In this document: one piece after another, positions 10,735 to 23,762 of the stretch
Numbering within the stretch: position 1 is the stretch's first letter
How the letters are laid out: each line of letters opens with the position of its first letter
The notes under the pieces: model-generated
Database searches by the model: none
Told to the model about the DNA's origin: nothing
Seen by the model: the letters and a program-made list of their open reading frames with translations, nothing else
Origin: Megalobrama amblycephala
Taxonomy: Eukaryota > Chordata > Actinopteri > Cypriniformes > Xenocyprididae
NCBI RefSeq assembly: GCF_018812025.1
Contig: NC_063045.1
Span: 55,514,457 to 55,578,456 of the forward strand
Reading direction: 5' to 3'
Length of the DNA stretch: 64,000 bases
Program-made: the position numbers and the translations under genes

Positions 10735-13700
10735 TGCAATTTATGTTTTTTTTTTTTTTTTTGAGTGTTGATTATTATATCTTAAAATAAACAGCAACTA
10801 AATGTAATGATTTGGGCTCTGTTGTTAATTTTAGTATTTAATGTTATAGTAATGTGTAAGTAAGGGCTCCCTGTATATATTTTTTTGTCATTAAGAACAT
10901 TTTAACTATAATTGAATTTATTTAAATACAGAGGCACATTTGTTAAAAAAAAAAAAAAGGCCAATTTAATAAAAAAAGCAATTTTATGTTTAGTTTTCTC
11001 CCCCCGCTCTACCAAACCATGATTTCAAAACCAATGTACATACCAAACCATCAGGTCTGAGTACCGTTATATCTCTAATACAGTGACATAAAACAACCAA
11101 CAACAACAGCATAAAAAACCTTCAATACCTCTAAATCTTCAGCAGAGACAGATATAGAGCACAGATGGTACCGCCTCCTCTATGCCTGAATTCATTCAAT
11201 GTCAAAACAATATCATTTCACCTGCTATTTTTGCATACATGTGCCTATTTCATTGACGTTTGTGTTCCTTGAATAAAGAACATGCCTGCACTAGGATAAC
11301 AAGCACAGCTGCGGCACAAGGTGTGTAGGTTCATCAGGAAAACAGGTAAGAAGAGTTCAAGTGAAGAGCCCTCAGTAGTGTAAAAGACTTCTATCCCTGT
11401 CCCTTCAATGCATAAACCTTCTGACCATCCATTCAGACGTCATTAAACTTAGGAATAAAGGAAAAAAGGAGCTGAGTTGAATGATGCCTGTGGAATAATG
11501 GAGGAAGGCATTTTTTGCCCCCAGGGAGCATCTGTTGTTATGATGGGCACAAGCAGCAAAGCACCACAAACCCCAACTGTTAGCTCTTTCTCTGCCTGTA
11601 AATTTCTTTGTTTCTCATTCTCTCACTCTATACATACAACATTGAGCCTCAAATATGAAGCAAGCAGAGAAAGTTGTGGAATGTGGATAAAATCCACGTT
11701 TCATAAATGAGGAAAAATGTGAAGCCACAGTTAGCATTCCCTAAACCATAAAAGTAAATCATTTTTAAAAACTAAATGACAGAATAAATAAAAGAAGCAC
11801 ATTTCAGTCGATAAAAGAATTTTGAGTCTTTGTCAACAGTGTAGCCTACAAGCAAAATCATGGTAAACACTACTGTCACATATATATTTTACCTAATAGT
11901 GCTTTAAGTGAAAAGTTATGTTTTTATCTTTAATCACAGTTGATTTAATGGACTGCAGATATTCTAGACTCCATCCTAGCCCTAATAATAGCACATTATG
12001 AGGCTGGAGTGTGAACGTATTACCCAGGGGACAGTGCTCTAACCTTCAAACATATTCCTGTACACACATTATTCCGATTTAATGAAAGGGCCAAAGGGGG
12101 AAAGATTATGCCATCAATATTTCACCTTTTAATGTTTCATAATCACACGAGATCTAGTGCATGAAAGCAGCTGAGGCAAATCTGTGTTTGTATGTGAGAG
12201 GGAAAGCGAGCGAGCACAGTAAAATCAGCATTTGACGTATCTCCGCGCACAAAAGGAAATTCAATAGGGGAAAAATGGATGGGAAAAGGGATGGACTTGA
12301 TTTTATTAATTAGGAATTGATTGAATTACAATAAGTAGACTCTATATAAGAGCCCATTTATCATTATTTAAGACAACACGCACGGATGAATTGTTCATAA
12401 AAACACCAGGGACATGCATTTAATAAGTACTTAATAGTTAATTTAAGCATGTTCAGCATGTCATGCAAGTATTATAATGGCAGTAAATAGAGGATGAGAT
12501 TTTGAAGCCCAAAAAAAGTGCAACCCTCCATCATAAAAGATATCCACAGTTTCGGGAGGTTAATCAATGCTTTCTGAAGCGAAGTGATGTGTTTGTGTAA
12601 GAAAAATATTCATATTTAAATCTTTAAAAGCTAAAATAACTAGCAGATGGTCGCACGCATGTCAACATATGGCAAAAGAGTAACCACTGATGCAATGTAG
12701 GAGTAGCGTAAGCTTAGACGCCTCTCACTGTTCAAACTCAAGCTCCTCTTCTCTTATATCGAAATCCTCTGACATTTCTCTAATTCTAATAAATGCTCTC
12801 TCCTTTGCGTTTCCGCAAAGCATGGGGTAATTTTTATTTTCTGGTGATCTATCCCTTTAAAATAGCGGAGAGTGAGACCGAGGCTAAAACAGGCTGACTA
12901 TAGAACAGTTTGCTATTTAAAACCACTGGCACTTCTGAAAAGCCTGGTGTTTAACAGGGCAACAGGCAGAAATGGAGCATCATACTGAGAATAACACTTT
13001 CAGCAGTCTACAGCTGGACAAAATGTATTTTCAACAAAACAGCATCTCAAAATGTGCACAAATGCACATACGCCTTATGCTATACTGCTCATTGTTGACT
13101 AGAGGTTGAACATCATGCCTTGCAGGGTGCTTAGTTTCACTCACGCTCACTTTCGTTTGAACGAAGTGACTAAAAAAAGGAAAATCTGCCCTTAAAGGCA
13201 TAGCTCACTTAAAAAATGTAAATGCTAGCATCATTTACTCACCTTCAAGTTATTCCAAACATGAACAAACAACTTGTATGTTATAGGATTTGGAACTACA
13301 TGAAGGTGAATAAATGATGACAGATCTATGCTTCCACAGAGAAAACACATGCTCTGTACAATTTCACAAATAATCTGTTTGGATGGTCTTCCCATGCAAG
13401 CTGAGCGAATGACACATAATAAAACCCATGTGGCATTCAGAGCGCATACAATAAAGACATGCATTTTATTCTCTGCTCATACTAGAATGTGACCATTTCC
13501 CATAGCAACATGCAAAAGGCTGATTATTGAATATCACTAACAAGATTTCAACATCCACAGAGATGTTTTCGATGCTTTTTAGAGAGCTTCAATTGGATTC
13601 TCAACTGTGACGCATCAAGCTGACATGCAGAGAAAAGAGGAAAGAAGAGGAATGTGGGAATGAAGTGAAAGGAAAATAGAGATGGTAGTAATAAGAAAAG

Positions 13701-14150
13701 GAATTGTGTTGCGAGGTAGTGAGGACAGCTGGGAGCTGTGGTCGCTAAAAGCAAAATGGATGAGTGTTTTGTGAGAAGGGGAGATAAAAAGTGCACTTTA
13801 AACAGTTTCTTACAGAACTGATGCCACGTTTCTATATATCCAAATGATTTATCACCCTTTGATGTCTTTTAAAGAAAAAAATAATGTTCTGCTACATAAT
13901 AACAAGACAAATAGAAGCTATTAACAACCTGAAAAGACATATCTGCTGTTGCCAAGCAAACAGCTGGACAGCAGGATGGTAAATGGTTTGAACATGTGGA
14001 AGCCCCTGAGACCTGGACAAATAAATCTAAATTAAAGGGCAAAGTCACAATTATTCAATAATGATGATAAATGTCAATTGATTTATACTCTGAATATTTC
14101 ATTTAAATGGCAGGAATAATCATCAGTCTCCTCAGAGTCAGTGATCAGCA
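10735..14150. other. Mostly unique non-coding DNA with repeat fragments
   Basis: No supported gene. The stretch contains a T-run at about 10743-10762, an A-run near 10945, a partial repeat around 12500-12860 (GTGCAACCCTCCATCATAAA to TATCCCTTTAA) and a truncated TTAA-type MITE at about 13190-13320 (GCATCATTTACTCACC and its inverse). Short frames at 11477, 13231 and 13548 have no domain or splice support. This is the longest stretch of the left half that looks relatively free of young transposons. Confidence 0.45.
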
Positions 14151-14826
14151 TTAAAGGATTAGTTCACGTTCAAATAAAATTTTCCTGATAATTTACTCAC
14201 CCCCATGTCATCCAAGATGTCCATGTCCTTCTTTCTTCAGCCGAAAAGAAATTAAGGTTTCTGATGAAAACTTTCCAGGATTATTCTCCTTACAGTGAAC
14301 TTCAGTGGCTTCCAAATGGTTGAGGGTCAAAATTACAGTTTCATTGAAGCTTCAAAGGGCTTTAAACGATACCAGACGAGGAATAAGGGTCTTATCTAGA
14401 GAAACGATCAGTCATTTTCGTATTCTTCAAAAAGTTTACGCTGTATATCCGACGCCTTCTCTATTCTACTTACGGAAAAAATGGAACTGGCGCTGCGTTC
14501 GTTCCGTAAGTAGAATTTCGGGAAGGCGGAAGACATATACAGCGTAACCTTTTTGCCGAAAATGACAGATCGTTTCGCTAGATAAGACCCTTATTCCTCG
14601 TCTGGTATCGTTTAAAGCCCTTTGAAGCTTCAATGAAACTGTAATTTTGACCTTCAACCATTTGGAAGCCACTGAAGTCCACTGTAAGGAGAATAATCCT
14701 GGAAAGTTTTCATCAAAAACCTTCATTTCTTTTCAACTGAAGAAAGAAAGACATGAACATCTTGGATGTCATGGGGTTGAGTAAATTATCAGGAAAATTT
14801 TATTTGAAAGTGAACTAATCCTTTAA
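14151..14826. repeat. TTAA foldback MITE, near-complete hairpin
   Basis: The left end is TTAAAGGATTAGTTCAC and the right end GTGAACTAATCCTTTAA, with TTAA at both extremes (14151-14154 and 14823-14826). Almost the whole element is an inverted repeat: the left arm (CTGATAATTTACTCACCCCC) is mirrored on the right, and the arms meet near 14480-14510 around ACTTACGGAA/TTCCGTAAGT. It encodes no protein. Related copies are 46445-50201 (host of a nest) and 56106-56687. Confidence 0.85.
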
Positions 14827-15002
14827 ACTACTATAAATATATCCGCATATATACAGTGCACTCAAATAAAGACATTGATACTATGATAGCAAATCTCAAC
14901 GTTTGAATTGTTACATCATCGTTAGGGTTGCAAAGGTTTTTTGATTACTTTTCTAAATTTCTAACAAATGTTTTCAACTGTTAACTAATGAATGAAGCAA
15001 TG

Positions 15003-16084
15003 TAGGGCTGAAACAATTAGTCGACATTATCGACAACGTCGACAATAAAAAATTGTCGACAAATATTTTTGTTGTCGAATAGTCTCTTGATCTCATACGA
15101 CCTATTTGAAGGGCCTGCAATAACGCGGTGTAACCAGTGGGGCGCTGTAGCGCAATACTGTAATGCAGCCCTCCCGGATCCAATCCAATAAAAGAAGTCA
15201 GCGCTTTGGAGAGCATAGTGCAAACGAAGTCGAACCCGTGAAATGTGGGAGATTAATACAGCATAAACATAACAAACATAACGTTTAGCATTACTACAGA
15301 ATACTGTCATGCAGGGCCACCAACTCTCATTCAGACTCACTGTTCTCACGCCACACGTTCATTTTCTCACACAGTGAAAGATGCATCGCAGAGCAAAGAG
15401 GACACCGACAACGCACCGACAGATCAGGTTACTTTTGATATAAAACTAAGTCTAAGCTTTTAAATTCAGTCAATATTACTACGGGATTCAAACAATACTT
15501 GTGGTGTGGTGACGCTGTTTAACGTTGTGTGGCAGATCGCTGTAACACCTCGGTTCAAGCGGCATGTGAACCTATTCCTCTCTATTACAGCGCGAAATAA
15601 ACATGAATGAACATCAAAAATATATCACTAGTATCACACAAAATCTAACATTTACCTCAGGAAAGCCATTCAATGACCATAAACTCGATAGTTTGTGTGT
15701 GTGTGTGTATGTATATATATATATATATATAATATGATATATAATATGATATATAATATGTGTGTGTATGTATGTTGTTGTTTCATTTTTCAAAAAAAAA
15801 ACTCACATAATTACATTATTTTTTTTAACTTGAAGAATATTGGTCTATTCAGTTGGCCTGAAAATTATTAAAAATACACTTTTAAAAGTTGAAGTGATTT
15901 CCTTGTTTTATTTACTAGTTAAAGTAACTTACAGTATAACTCAATATTTTAACTAATTGCTAAAGTAGAATAATCGAACAAAGCTTACCGATTAATCAGT
16001 GCAGTAATCGATGATTAGTCGATTAATCGTTCTAATAATCGATAGATTAATCGATTATCAAAATAATCGTTTGTTGCAGCCCTA
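15003..16084. mobile_element. Non-autonomous hAT element, perfect 8-bp TSD
   Basis: The ends are TAGGGCTGAAACAATTAG on the left and TTTGTTGCAGCCCTA on the right. The flanking duplication AAGCAATG occurs at 14995-15002 and 16085-16092. The interior has many GTCGAC and ATCGATTAATCG motifs near both ends (subterminal repeats) and a TG/TA microsatellite at about 15693-15776. No transposase was recognised. Its right flank is the inverted edge fragment of the tandem array that follows. Confidence 0.85.
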
Positions 16085-16098
16085 AAGCAATGTTTTGG

Positions 16099-18496
16099 TG
16101 CTACTTACGAACCACTTTTTCTGGTTCGGAGCTGGTGCTTTGTTACCCCTTTTCCACCAAGGCAGTTTGAGTGCTGGTTCGGAGCCAGAGCCTAGTTTCA
16201 AATCAGTTCTTTGACTTTCGACACACAAAGTAGCACCAAAACATTGCTGGGCTAGAAGTAAGAACCGCTTGCGTCAGGGGCTGGGGGCGGGGTTACCGTG
16301 ACCAACAAGAAACTTGTGACCGCCATTTTTGAAATAGCAGCTAATCGAGCTAATAGCAGCTCGATCGTAATGTCCGTCTATATACAAATTACGGCGAGCC
16401 GTGTTTGGATGCCGATGTAGGTTCGTAAAGCCATGAGCATCAACAGTAGTGAAACATCCGCGATTGTTGATAGAAGGCTTGTTCGAGATGCATCGGAGCA
16501 GCGCGGACCGATTCGGCGGGTGCCGCGGGTCCGCTTGTAGAGCATACGACTCCTTGTACTTTTGGATCGTTCTCGCTGAGCTTTGATGTCATGCGCCAAT
16601 CGCTTTGCGAGAAGCCGATGCATCTCAAACGATCCTGGTGTATTTGTGTTTGGCGCTAGCTTTGCTGTGAAATATGAGACGTATACAGTGACGCAAGACC
16701 TGGCTCTGTGCTGGCTCTCTAGCCTGTGGAAAGGCAAACTGGTTCTTAGAAGGCTCGTCAGTTGAACCAACTCCGAACTGGCACTAGCACTAGCTCTGAA
16801 CTAGCACCCGGTTCGTGCTGGTGGAAATGGGGTTGTGTCGAAAGACAAAGAACTGATTTGAAACTAGGCTCTGGCTCCGAACCAGCACTCAGATACCCCT
16901 TTTCCACCAAGGCAGTTTGAGTGCTGGTTCAGAGCCAGAGCCTAGTTTCAAATCAGTTCTTTGTCTTTCGACACACAAAGCACCAGCTCCGAACCAGGAA
17001 AAGTGGTTCGTAAGTAGCACCAAAACATTGCTGGGCTATAAGTAAGAACCGCTTGCGTCAGGAGCTAGGGGCGGGGTTACCGTGACCAACAAAAAACTTG
17101 TGACCGCCATTTTTGAAATGGCAGCTAATCAAGCTAATAGCAGCTCAATTGTAATCTCCGTCTATATACAAATTACGGCGAGCCGTGTTTGGATGCTGAT
17201 GTAAGTTCGCAAAGCCATGAGCATCAACAGTAGTGAAACATCCGCGATTGTTGATAGAAGGCTTGTTCGAGATGCATCGGAGCAGCGCGGACCGATTCGG
17301 CGGGTGCCGCGGGTCCGCTTGTAGAGCATACGACTCCTTGTACTTTTGGATCGTTCTCGCTGAGCTTTGATGTCATGCGCCGATCGCTTTGCGAGAAGCC
17401 GATGCATCTCAAACGATCCTGGTGTATTTGTGTTTGGCGCTAGCTTTGCTGTGAAATATGAGACGTATACAGTGACGCAAGACCTGGCTCTGTGCTGGCT
17501 CTCTAGCCTGTGGAAAGGCAAACTGGTTCTTAGAAGGCTCGTCAGTTGAACCAACTCCGAACTGGCACTAGCACTAGCTCTGAACTAGCACCCGGTTCGT
17601 GCTGGTGGAAATGGGGTTGTGTCGAAAGACAAAGAACTGATTTGAAACTAGGCTCTGGCTCCGAACCAGCACTCAGATACCCCTTTTCCACCAAGGCAGT
17701 TTGAGTGCTGGTTCAGAGCCAGAGCCTAGTTTCAAATCAGTTCTTTGTCTTTCGACACACAAAGCACCAGCTCCGAACCAGGAAAAGTGGTTTGTAAGTA
17801 GCACCAAAACATTGCTGGGCTATAAGTAAGAACCGCTTGCGTCAGGAGCTAGGGGCGGGGTTACCGTGACCAACAAAAAACTTGTGACCGCCATTTTTGA
17901 AATGGCAGCTAATCGAGCTAATAGCAGCTCAATTGTAATCTCCGTCTATATACAAATTACGGCGAGCCGTGTTTGGATGCTGATGTAAGTTCGCAAAGCC
18001 ATGAGCATCAACAGTAGTGAAACATCCGCGATTGTTGATAGAAGGCTTGTTCGAGATGCATCGAAGCAGCGCGGACCGATTTGGCGGGTGCCGCGGATCC
18101 GCAGCATTTGTAGAGCATACGACTCCTTGTGCTTTTGGATTGTTCTCGTGGAGCTTTGATGTCATGCGCCGATCGCTATGCGAGAAGCCGATGCATCTCG
18201 AACAAGCTTGGTTTGTTTGTGTTTGGCGCTGCAGCGCTAGCTTTGCTGTGAAATATGAGACGTATACTGTGACGTAAGACCTGGCTCTGTGCTGGCTCTC
18301 TAGCCTGTGGAAAGGCAAACCGGTTCTTAGAAGGCTCGTCAGTTGAACCAACTCCGAACTGGCACTAGCACTAGCTCTGAACTAGCACCCAGTTCGTGCT
18401 GGTGGAAAGGGGTTGTGTTGAAAGACAAAGAACTGATTTGAAACTAGGCTCTGGCTCCGAACCAGCACTCAGACTGCCTAGGTGGAAAAGGGGTAA
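16099..18496. repeat. Tandem array of three long-TIR elements
   Basis: Three head-to-tail units begin at 16144, 16894 and 17678 with TACCCCTTTTCCACCAAGGC. The third ends at 18496 with the complement, GGTGGAAAAGGGGTA. Each unit has inverted terminal arms of about 80 bp (GCCAGAGCCTAGTTTCAAAT and its complement). At the two internal junctions the right arm is cut short after CAGCACTCAG and the next unit starts at once. Units 1 and 2 are nearly identical; unit 3 is more diverged. Unit 1 lacks a roughly 35-bp piece (CAGCTCCGAACCAGG...) whose inverse sits just outside the array at 16099-16143. Minus-strand frames of 130-140 codons are repeated in the units but match no family I know. Confidence 0.75.
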
Positions 18497-19840
18497 TTGA
18501 GAGAGTGCTTTGATTATGGTTGCACTTATTGATTGCACTGAAGACTAAAACAAACTGTTATTTATTTTTATGGTAACACTTTACAATAAGGTTTCATTAG
18601 TTAACGTTAATTAAAAGGTTAGTTAACCCAAAAATGAAAATTCTGTCATTTATTACTTACCTTCATGCCGTTTCACACCCGTAAAACCTTCGTTAATCTT
18701 CGGAACACAAATTAAGATATTTTAGTTTAAATCCAATGGCTCCGTGAGGCCTCCATATGGAGCAATGACACTTCCTCTCTCAAGATCCATAAAGGTACTA
18801 AAAACATATTTAAATCGGTTCATGTGAGTACAGTGTTTCAATATTAATATTATAAAGCGACGAGAATATTTTTGGTGCACCAAAAAAAAACAAAATAACA
18901 ACTTATTTAGTGATGGCCGCTTTTTCTCGTCGCTTTATAATATTAATATTGAACCACTGTACTCACATGAACCGATTTAAATATGTTTTTAGTACCTTTA
19001 TGGATCTTGAGAGAAGAAGTGTCATTGCTCCCTATTGGAGGCCTCACGGAACCATCGGATTTCAACTAAAATATCTTAATTTGTGTTCCAAAGGTTAGCG
19101 AAGGTCTTACGGGTGTGGAACGGCATGAGGGTAAGTAATAAATTACATTTTTGGTTTTTGGGTGAACTAACCCTTTAACTTTACATGAACTAAGGAAGAA
19201 CAATACTTCTACACCATTTTAGTTAATGTTAATTTCAAAATTTACTAATACATTGTTAAAATCAAAAGTTGTATTTGTTAAAATTACTTAATGCACTATC
19301 ATGAACTAACCATGAATGACTATTTTTATGTTTAACTAACATTAACAAAGATTAATAAATACTGTAGCAAAGATATTGCTCATTGTTGATGTTGGTTAAT
19401 AAATTTTTTATAAATGAGACCTTATTGTAAAATTTTACCATTTTTATTTATACTCTTCTTATTTCTATAAACAATTTGTGGAAAGGAGTTCGGTTAGGAG
19501 GTCAAAAGTTGTAGAAGCTCATAAATCATGTACAGTAAGGCCTGAAGATACTCATATTAAATCATACAGGAGAGAAGTCAGTCAGTTGAGTTTGCGGCAA
19601 AACGTTTTACAGTGCTTGTATATTGTTGTCTTTTACTGCATATGATAATTCATACTCCGAAAGTAGAACTGAAATGACATAAATTACAAGATGATTAGTT
19701 AAAACATTTCAAATGCACCTGCAGATTATTTTTCTAATCATCTTTGAGGATTTCTTAAAAATAGTGTGTAAAAATCTCGTCTCGTTCTCGTGAACTCAAT
19801 CTCATGTCTCGGCTCGTCCCGTGAGCTCGTCACACCCCTG
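18497..19840. mobile_element. Broken TAGGGGTGTGACG-type hAT copy
   Basis: The sequence from TTGAGAGAGTGC at 18498 onward, and from about 19179 to ...GCTCGTCACACCCCTG at 19840, matches the interior and right end of the hAT at 2010-3074. The left third is missing and is replaced by the tandem array. A TTAA MITE (18611-19178) sits inside it. It is non-coding. Confidence 0.7.
18611..19178. repeat. TTAA foldback MITE nested in hAT remnant
   Basis: It begins TTAAAAGGTTAGTTAACCC and ends TTTTGGGTGAACTAACCCTTTAA-like, with a long inverted repeat (ATATTAATATTATAAAGCGACGAG and its mirror across about 18840-18960). It belongs to the same family as 28496-31163 and 61554-62323. Confidence 0.8.
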
Positions 19841-22803
19841 GTGTTTAGTACATGTTGTAGAAGCTTATGAAAAATAAAGATCTAACAGCTTTTTTTCTTA
19901 GTAGACATATTATACTGAATCAGATGGGAAATTATAAATGCAATAAGACACAAAAAGATACCGGAAGATTATAGCCAATTCTGCACCCAAGTGCCATTTA
20001 GACAACTCTCATATAATGAAATAACAAAGCTTCGTATAAATTAGAAAATCTGTTCTGCATATGATGGGGTGCTATTAATTTAAAATTCACTTGAGCAAGT
20101 AGAAGCTCATCCCTTGTATATTCTGATAATGTCCAGACCAATCTGATATTAATTTAGCTTGCGCTAACGCCACTCGCTGATGACGTCATGCGCACATTAT
20201 GTTTTCCCCTCAAGCCAAGTTCTGATATATGGAATGTCTACAGATAAAAAGATGCACAAAAGGCTATTTCTCTGAATGTCAGGCCAGTGTGGTTCCTTTT
20301 CAAGTGTTTTGTTTATCTCTTCATTACCAGCATGCTATGCAGCAGTGGGTCATTTACTGTTAAAAAGGACAAGTGTGAAACCTCAGTTCAGAGAATATGT
20401 AGCTCATTAAAGTCACCATGAAATTAAATTTAAAAATATATTATTTTTAAAAGGAATATTGCAGTTTATGATCACATCATTGTTTTTTATAAATATTAAT
20501 ACTGCGTAATCTTTAATTACAGTACAATGACTACCCCTCCCTCTTGCAGTGACATCTCTTCTCTGATGATGTGTTTACTGGTCCGAGGGCAGGGCAACCT
20601 GTCACTCACATGACATCACAGCAATAGCAAACCACAACGATACAATCAATTTCTGATGGCCAAAAAAAAAAGCGAAGTCCCGCCCTGCATTTTTAAACAT
20701 AATTACACTGATTGAAAATTAGACAACCAAATAACAATCACAGCAAAGGCCAAAATGTGTGATGAAGGCACATTATTTACACTAAGCAAATAGAAAGAAA
20801 CAGTGTGCTGCTAAATGGTGGTTTAATTTAGTTTTAGTGTTTTTATATGTCATTATTATTCATCAGAGCAGGTGTTGGCGCTTGTTACTGGCAGCATAAA
20901 AGAGCTTATTTCTCTCCTCGGGACATAGAGCTCATCATTTAAAACTAACCACAAAAGTGAGAGAAAATAAATGCAAGCTCAATTAGTTTGCTTGATATGA
21001 TGACCTCTAGGCTTGTATCAAATTAAACATTTTTCCAAATTTACTTTATTTTTGGATGGTGGTGTTTTGTGTCAGTGGTTACTTAATGCTTCGCTGTCTA
21101 AAAGAATTACCCTAAAATTAAAATTCTGTCATCATTTACTCACCCTAATGTTGTTCCAAGCCTGTTTTCTACATGAAAGGAGATGAAGAAGTTAGTCGTG
21201 GTGCTCTATCCATATTGATCACTATCAATCGTGTAAGACAGTTTCATGTGAAAGCTCTTTAAACGTGTTCATCGACTGCAGCTCCATAGCTTATTGGCAC
21301 AAGATGTAAGAGATCTACAAAACATCCGAAATAAAAAAAATAAATAAATAGCAAAGATCTTTTTTTGATAAACAGCAGACAGAATGACAGTGTACAAATT
21401 ACTAAATGACTTTCATTTGGTCAACATTATATCGTCTCGCGCTACCGAGAATTGTCTTTTGGCGCCAGTAACGGAGGTAGCCAACTTAAATCTGCCTTTA
21501 ATATGTTTTTAAATAAAAAAATAACTGTCCACATTTGTCATGTGTAACGTACATTTATAATTTAATAATCAATTTTGTCCATGGACCGAGCTGTTGTTGC
21601 TTACCTCTGCAGTTAATAGCCTACATCTTAATTTAAGAGGTAGGCCTAAACTAGTAGGCTTAACATTTGGCCCTCTACGGTTGAAAACAAAACTGCATGC
21701 AGTTTGCGGAAGGACATTGTTTTGGCTGTGCTGTAATATGACCCTTTACAATAGATCATTACTTTACAATAAACTGTTAGAGCTATCCTATCTGCTCAGT
21801 AAAACAGAGCTTGTTGATTATAAACACCATCTCTAAGTCGCTTTTACAACATTTCAAAGTTCTTCCGTTCTCACCATCTCAGAAAAGCCAAGCAAGTTAA
21901 TTCTCGTTTTTTCACGAGCTCTGTCGCTTTCTCTTTTTGCCAGAAGAATCTCTTCTGTTCGGCGGTTTTTTAAACAGGTGATTCCCCGGATGTTTCAGAA
22001 CGAAATTTAGCGTCCTCCATATCAACCTTTCTCACTCATTGTGACAACTTATATATCCCAAACCAGATTATTATTGGGAGATACGAGGGTCCGAGGCTCT
22101 GCCATTGAAGAACGCGTAACGGTCACTGACTGAACATAAGTGATAACAGAGCCGTTAATAACGGCTAACTTGGATCATGTGTGCTTTGATAACCAATCAC
22201 AGCCTTGATGTTCAGAGCTGTTATATTATCTTATATTATGCATAATCGGGTGTTTTAAATAAAACTGTGATTACTCGGATTTAAACCTACATTGTAGTTA
22301 TAAAATATTCACAGGCAGATTTCCTTTATGCCCCCTGCCCAACCCATTCCACACCAAAGATATAAGCCAACCAAAAGTCTTTGTCTACATTTACTAATAC
22401 TAATTGTAAAAACTGTAAAATACTAAAACTATTACTTTTGCTTTTGATTTTGACCACTAGGTATCAGTATAGTCAGAGACCTACAATGGCTCTAGCTAGC
22501 AGATAAAGATAATTATTAAAATGTAAATGTATTTAGACAAATACAATACAGATATTCATAGAAAATTTAACATTCTTAAACAATGGTTAAATATACATTA
22601 TATTAAACATGAACAAAGTGCAATATGAAATACACTGCAACAGTGACTTGTAATAATCAATTAGACACTAGACTAGAGCTAACATTACAGCAATCTCTCT
22701 CTCTGCCCTCGTAACCTCTCTTTTCATTTTTGACAACCTTCGTCGAACTCGAAGACATCTCTAATTTGACAGTTTACCATCTTATCTCACAAAGTAACTA
22801 TTC
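19841..22803. other. Non-coding DNA with repeat fragments
   Basis: No gene is supported. A truncated TTAA-MITE half (AATTCTGTCATCATTTACTC) begins near 21120. The piece at about 20400-20700 resembles interior sequence of cyprinid MITEs. The frame at 21594-21836 shows no domain. Two CT-rich tracts lie near 20530-20570 and 22690-22700. Confidence 0.4.
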
Positions 22804-23762
22804 CAGTGTTTCCCAACACTACTATTAAAATAAAACAAAACTGCACAAACATGCATTGCTGCTAAATGCATATAAAACTATTATATTAAAAGTAGTATTC
22901 ACATTTAATGCTAAACTTGAGCTTAAGTCAAATAAGAACACAATAATGATGTTAGTGATAAAACAAAAAATTTACATATCATTGCTTTAAATTTAAAACT
23001 CGTATTTAATTAAACACTGTCATCGAAGTTGGTATTGTGGCTTTATATAGCTATTATATAGCAGACTTGCACATGTCATATAATATTAACATTTTATGAA
23101 AATCAGGCTGAAACTGAGTTACGAGGTTTTTGACCAGATATTTTGTTTCTCACTGAAACAGTCGCATCAGAGGTTGTAAGTGCATCGCATTATGTTTTCA
23201 TCATCGTACAGTATATAAAGTTTATTGTGGCGCTAATCTTGTTGAAATCTCATGATTAAAATTTTATGATATGATAAAGCGCTATGCACAGGACATTTAA
23301 AACGGTAGCCGGTATTCAACTAGACGACAAAGACATACAAAATAGAAAAAAAACGTTATCCTTTATCCTTTATGTTTCTCGAGTAAAGAAAACACTGTAC
23401 TTACGTAAACATCAGGGGATCTCCGACTCCAAACTATAGGCGGGCAGGCGTGGCGGAGTTATATGAGATTTGACTGACAGTTTGAGAAGCCAATGGAGTT
23501 ACGAGGTTTAGTCACAGCCTCTTTTAAATGCTTTTTATTGGTTAAATATTTGTAAAACCCACATAGAGACATAAAGGATGACCATAGCATTAATTTTATA
23601 AAACAATGAAGAAATAAAGAGAAACAAGGTTTTGTCCAGACAGCGTGATGATTCTTATTTGTAGCATTTATTTTTTAGGAATTTTATCATTTTCCACGGC
23701 ACAGTTGACAAGCTGTCACGGCACATTAGTGCGCGGTGCAATGGATGGGTTGGGAAACACTG
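22804..23762. mobile_element. Probable hAT element without clear TSD
   Basis: The left end CAGTGTTTCCCAAC and the right end GTTGGGAAACACTG form a perfect 14-bp terminal inverted repeat typical of hAT. Flanks are AACTATTC and CTCTAGAC, which do not match, so the termini may belong to a rearranged copy or the duplication has decayed. No transposase was found. Confidence 0.5.

Noticed and set aside
16893..17690. CRISPR-like direct repeats
   Set aside because: Repeats are long transposon arms with no spacer organisation, and the genome is a vertebrate.
16378..18351. Three repeated minus-strand frames of 130-140 codons as a gene family
   Set aside because: They lie inside a transposon-like array, the third is frame-altered, and no domain is recognisable.
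22804..23762. Target duplication for the CAGTGTTTCCC element
   Set aside because: Flanks AACTATTC and CTCTAGAC do not match, so only the inverted ends are claimed.
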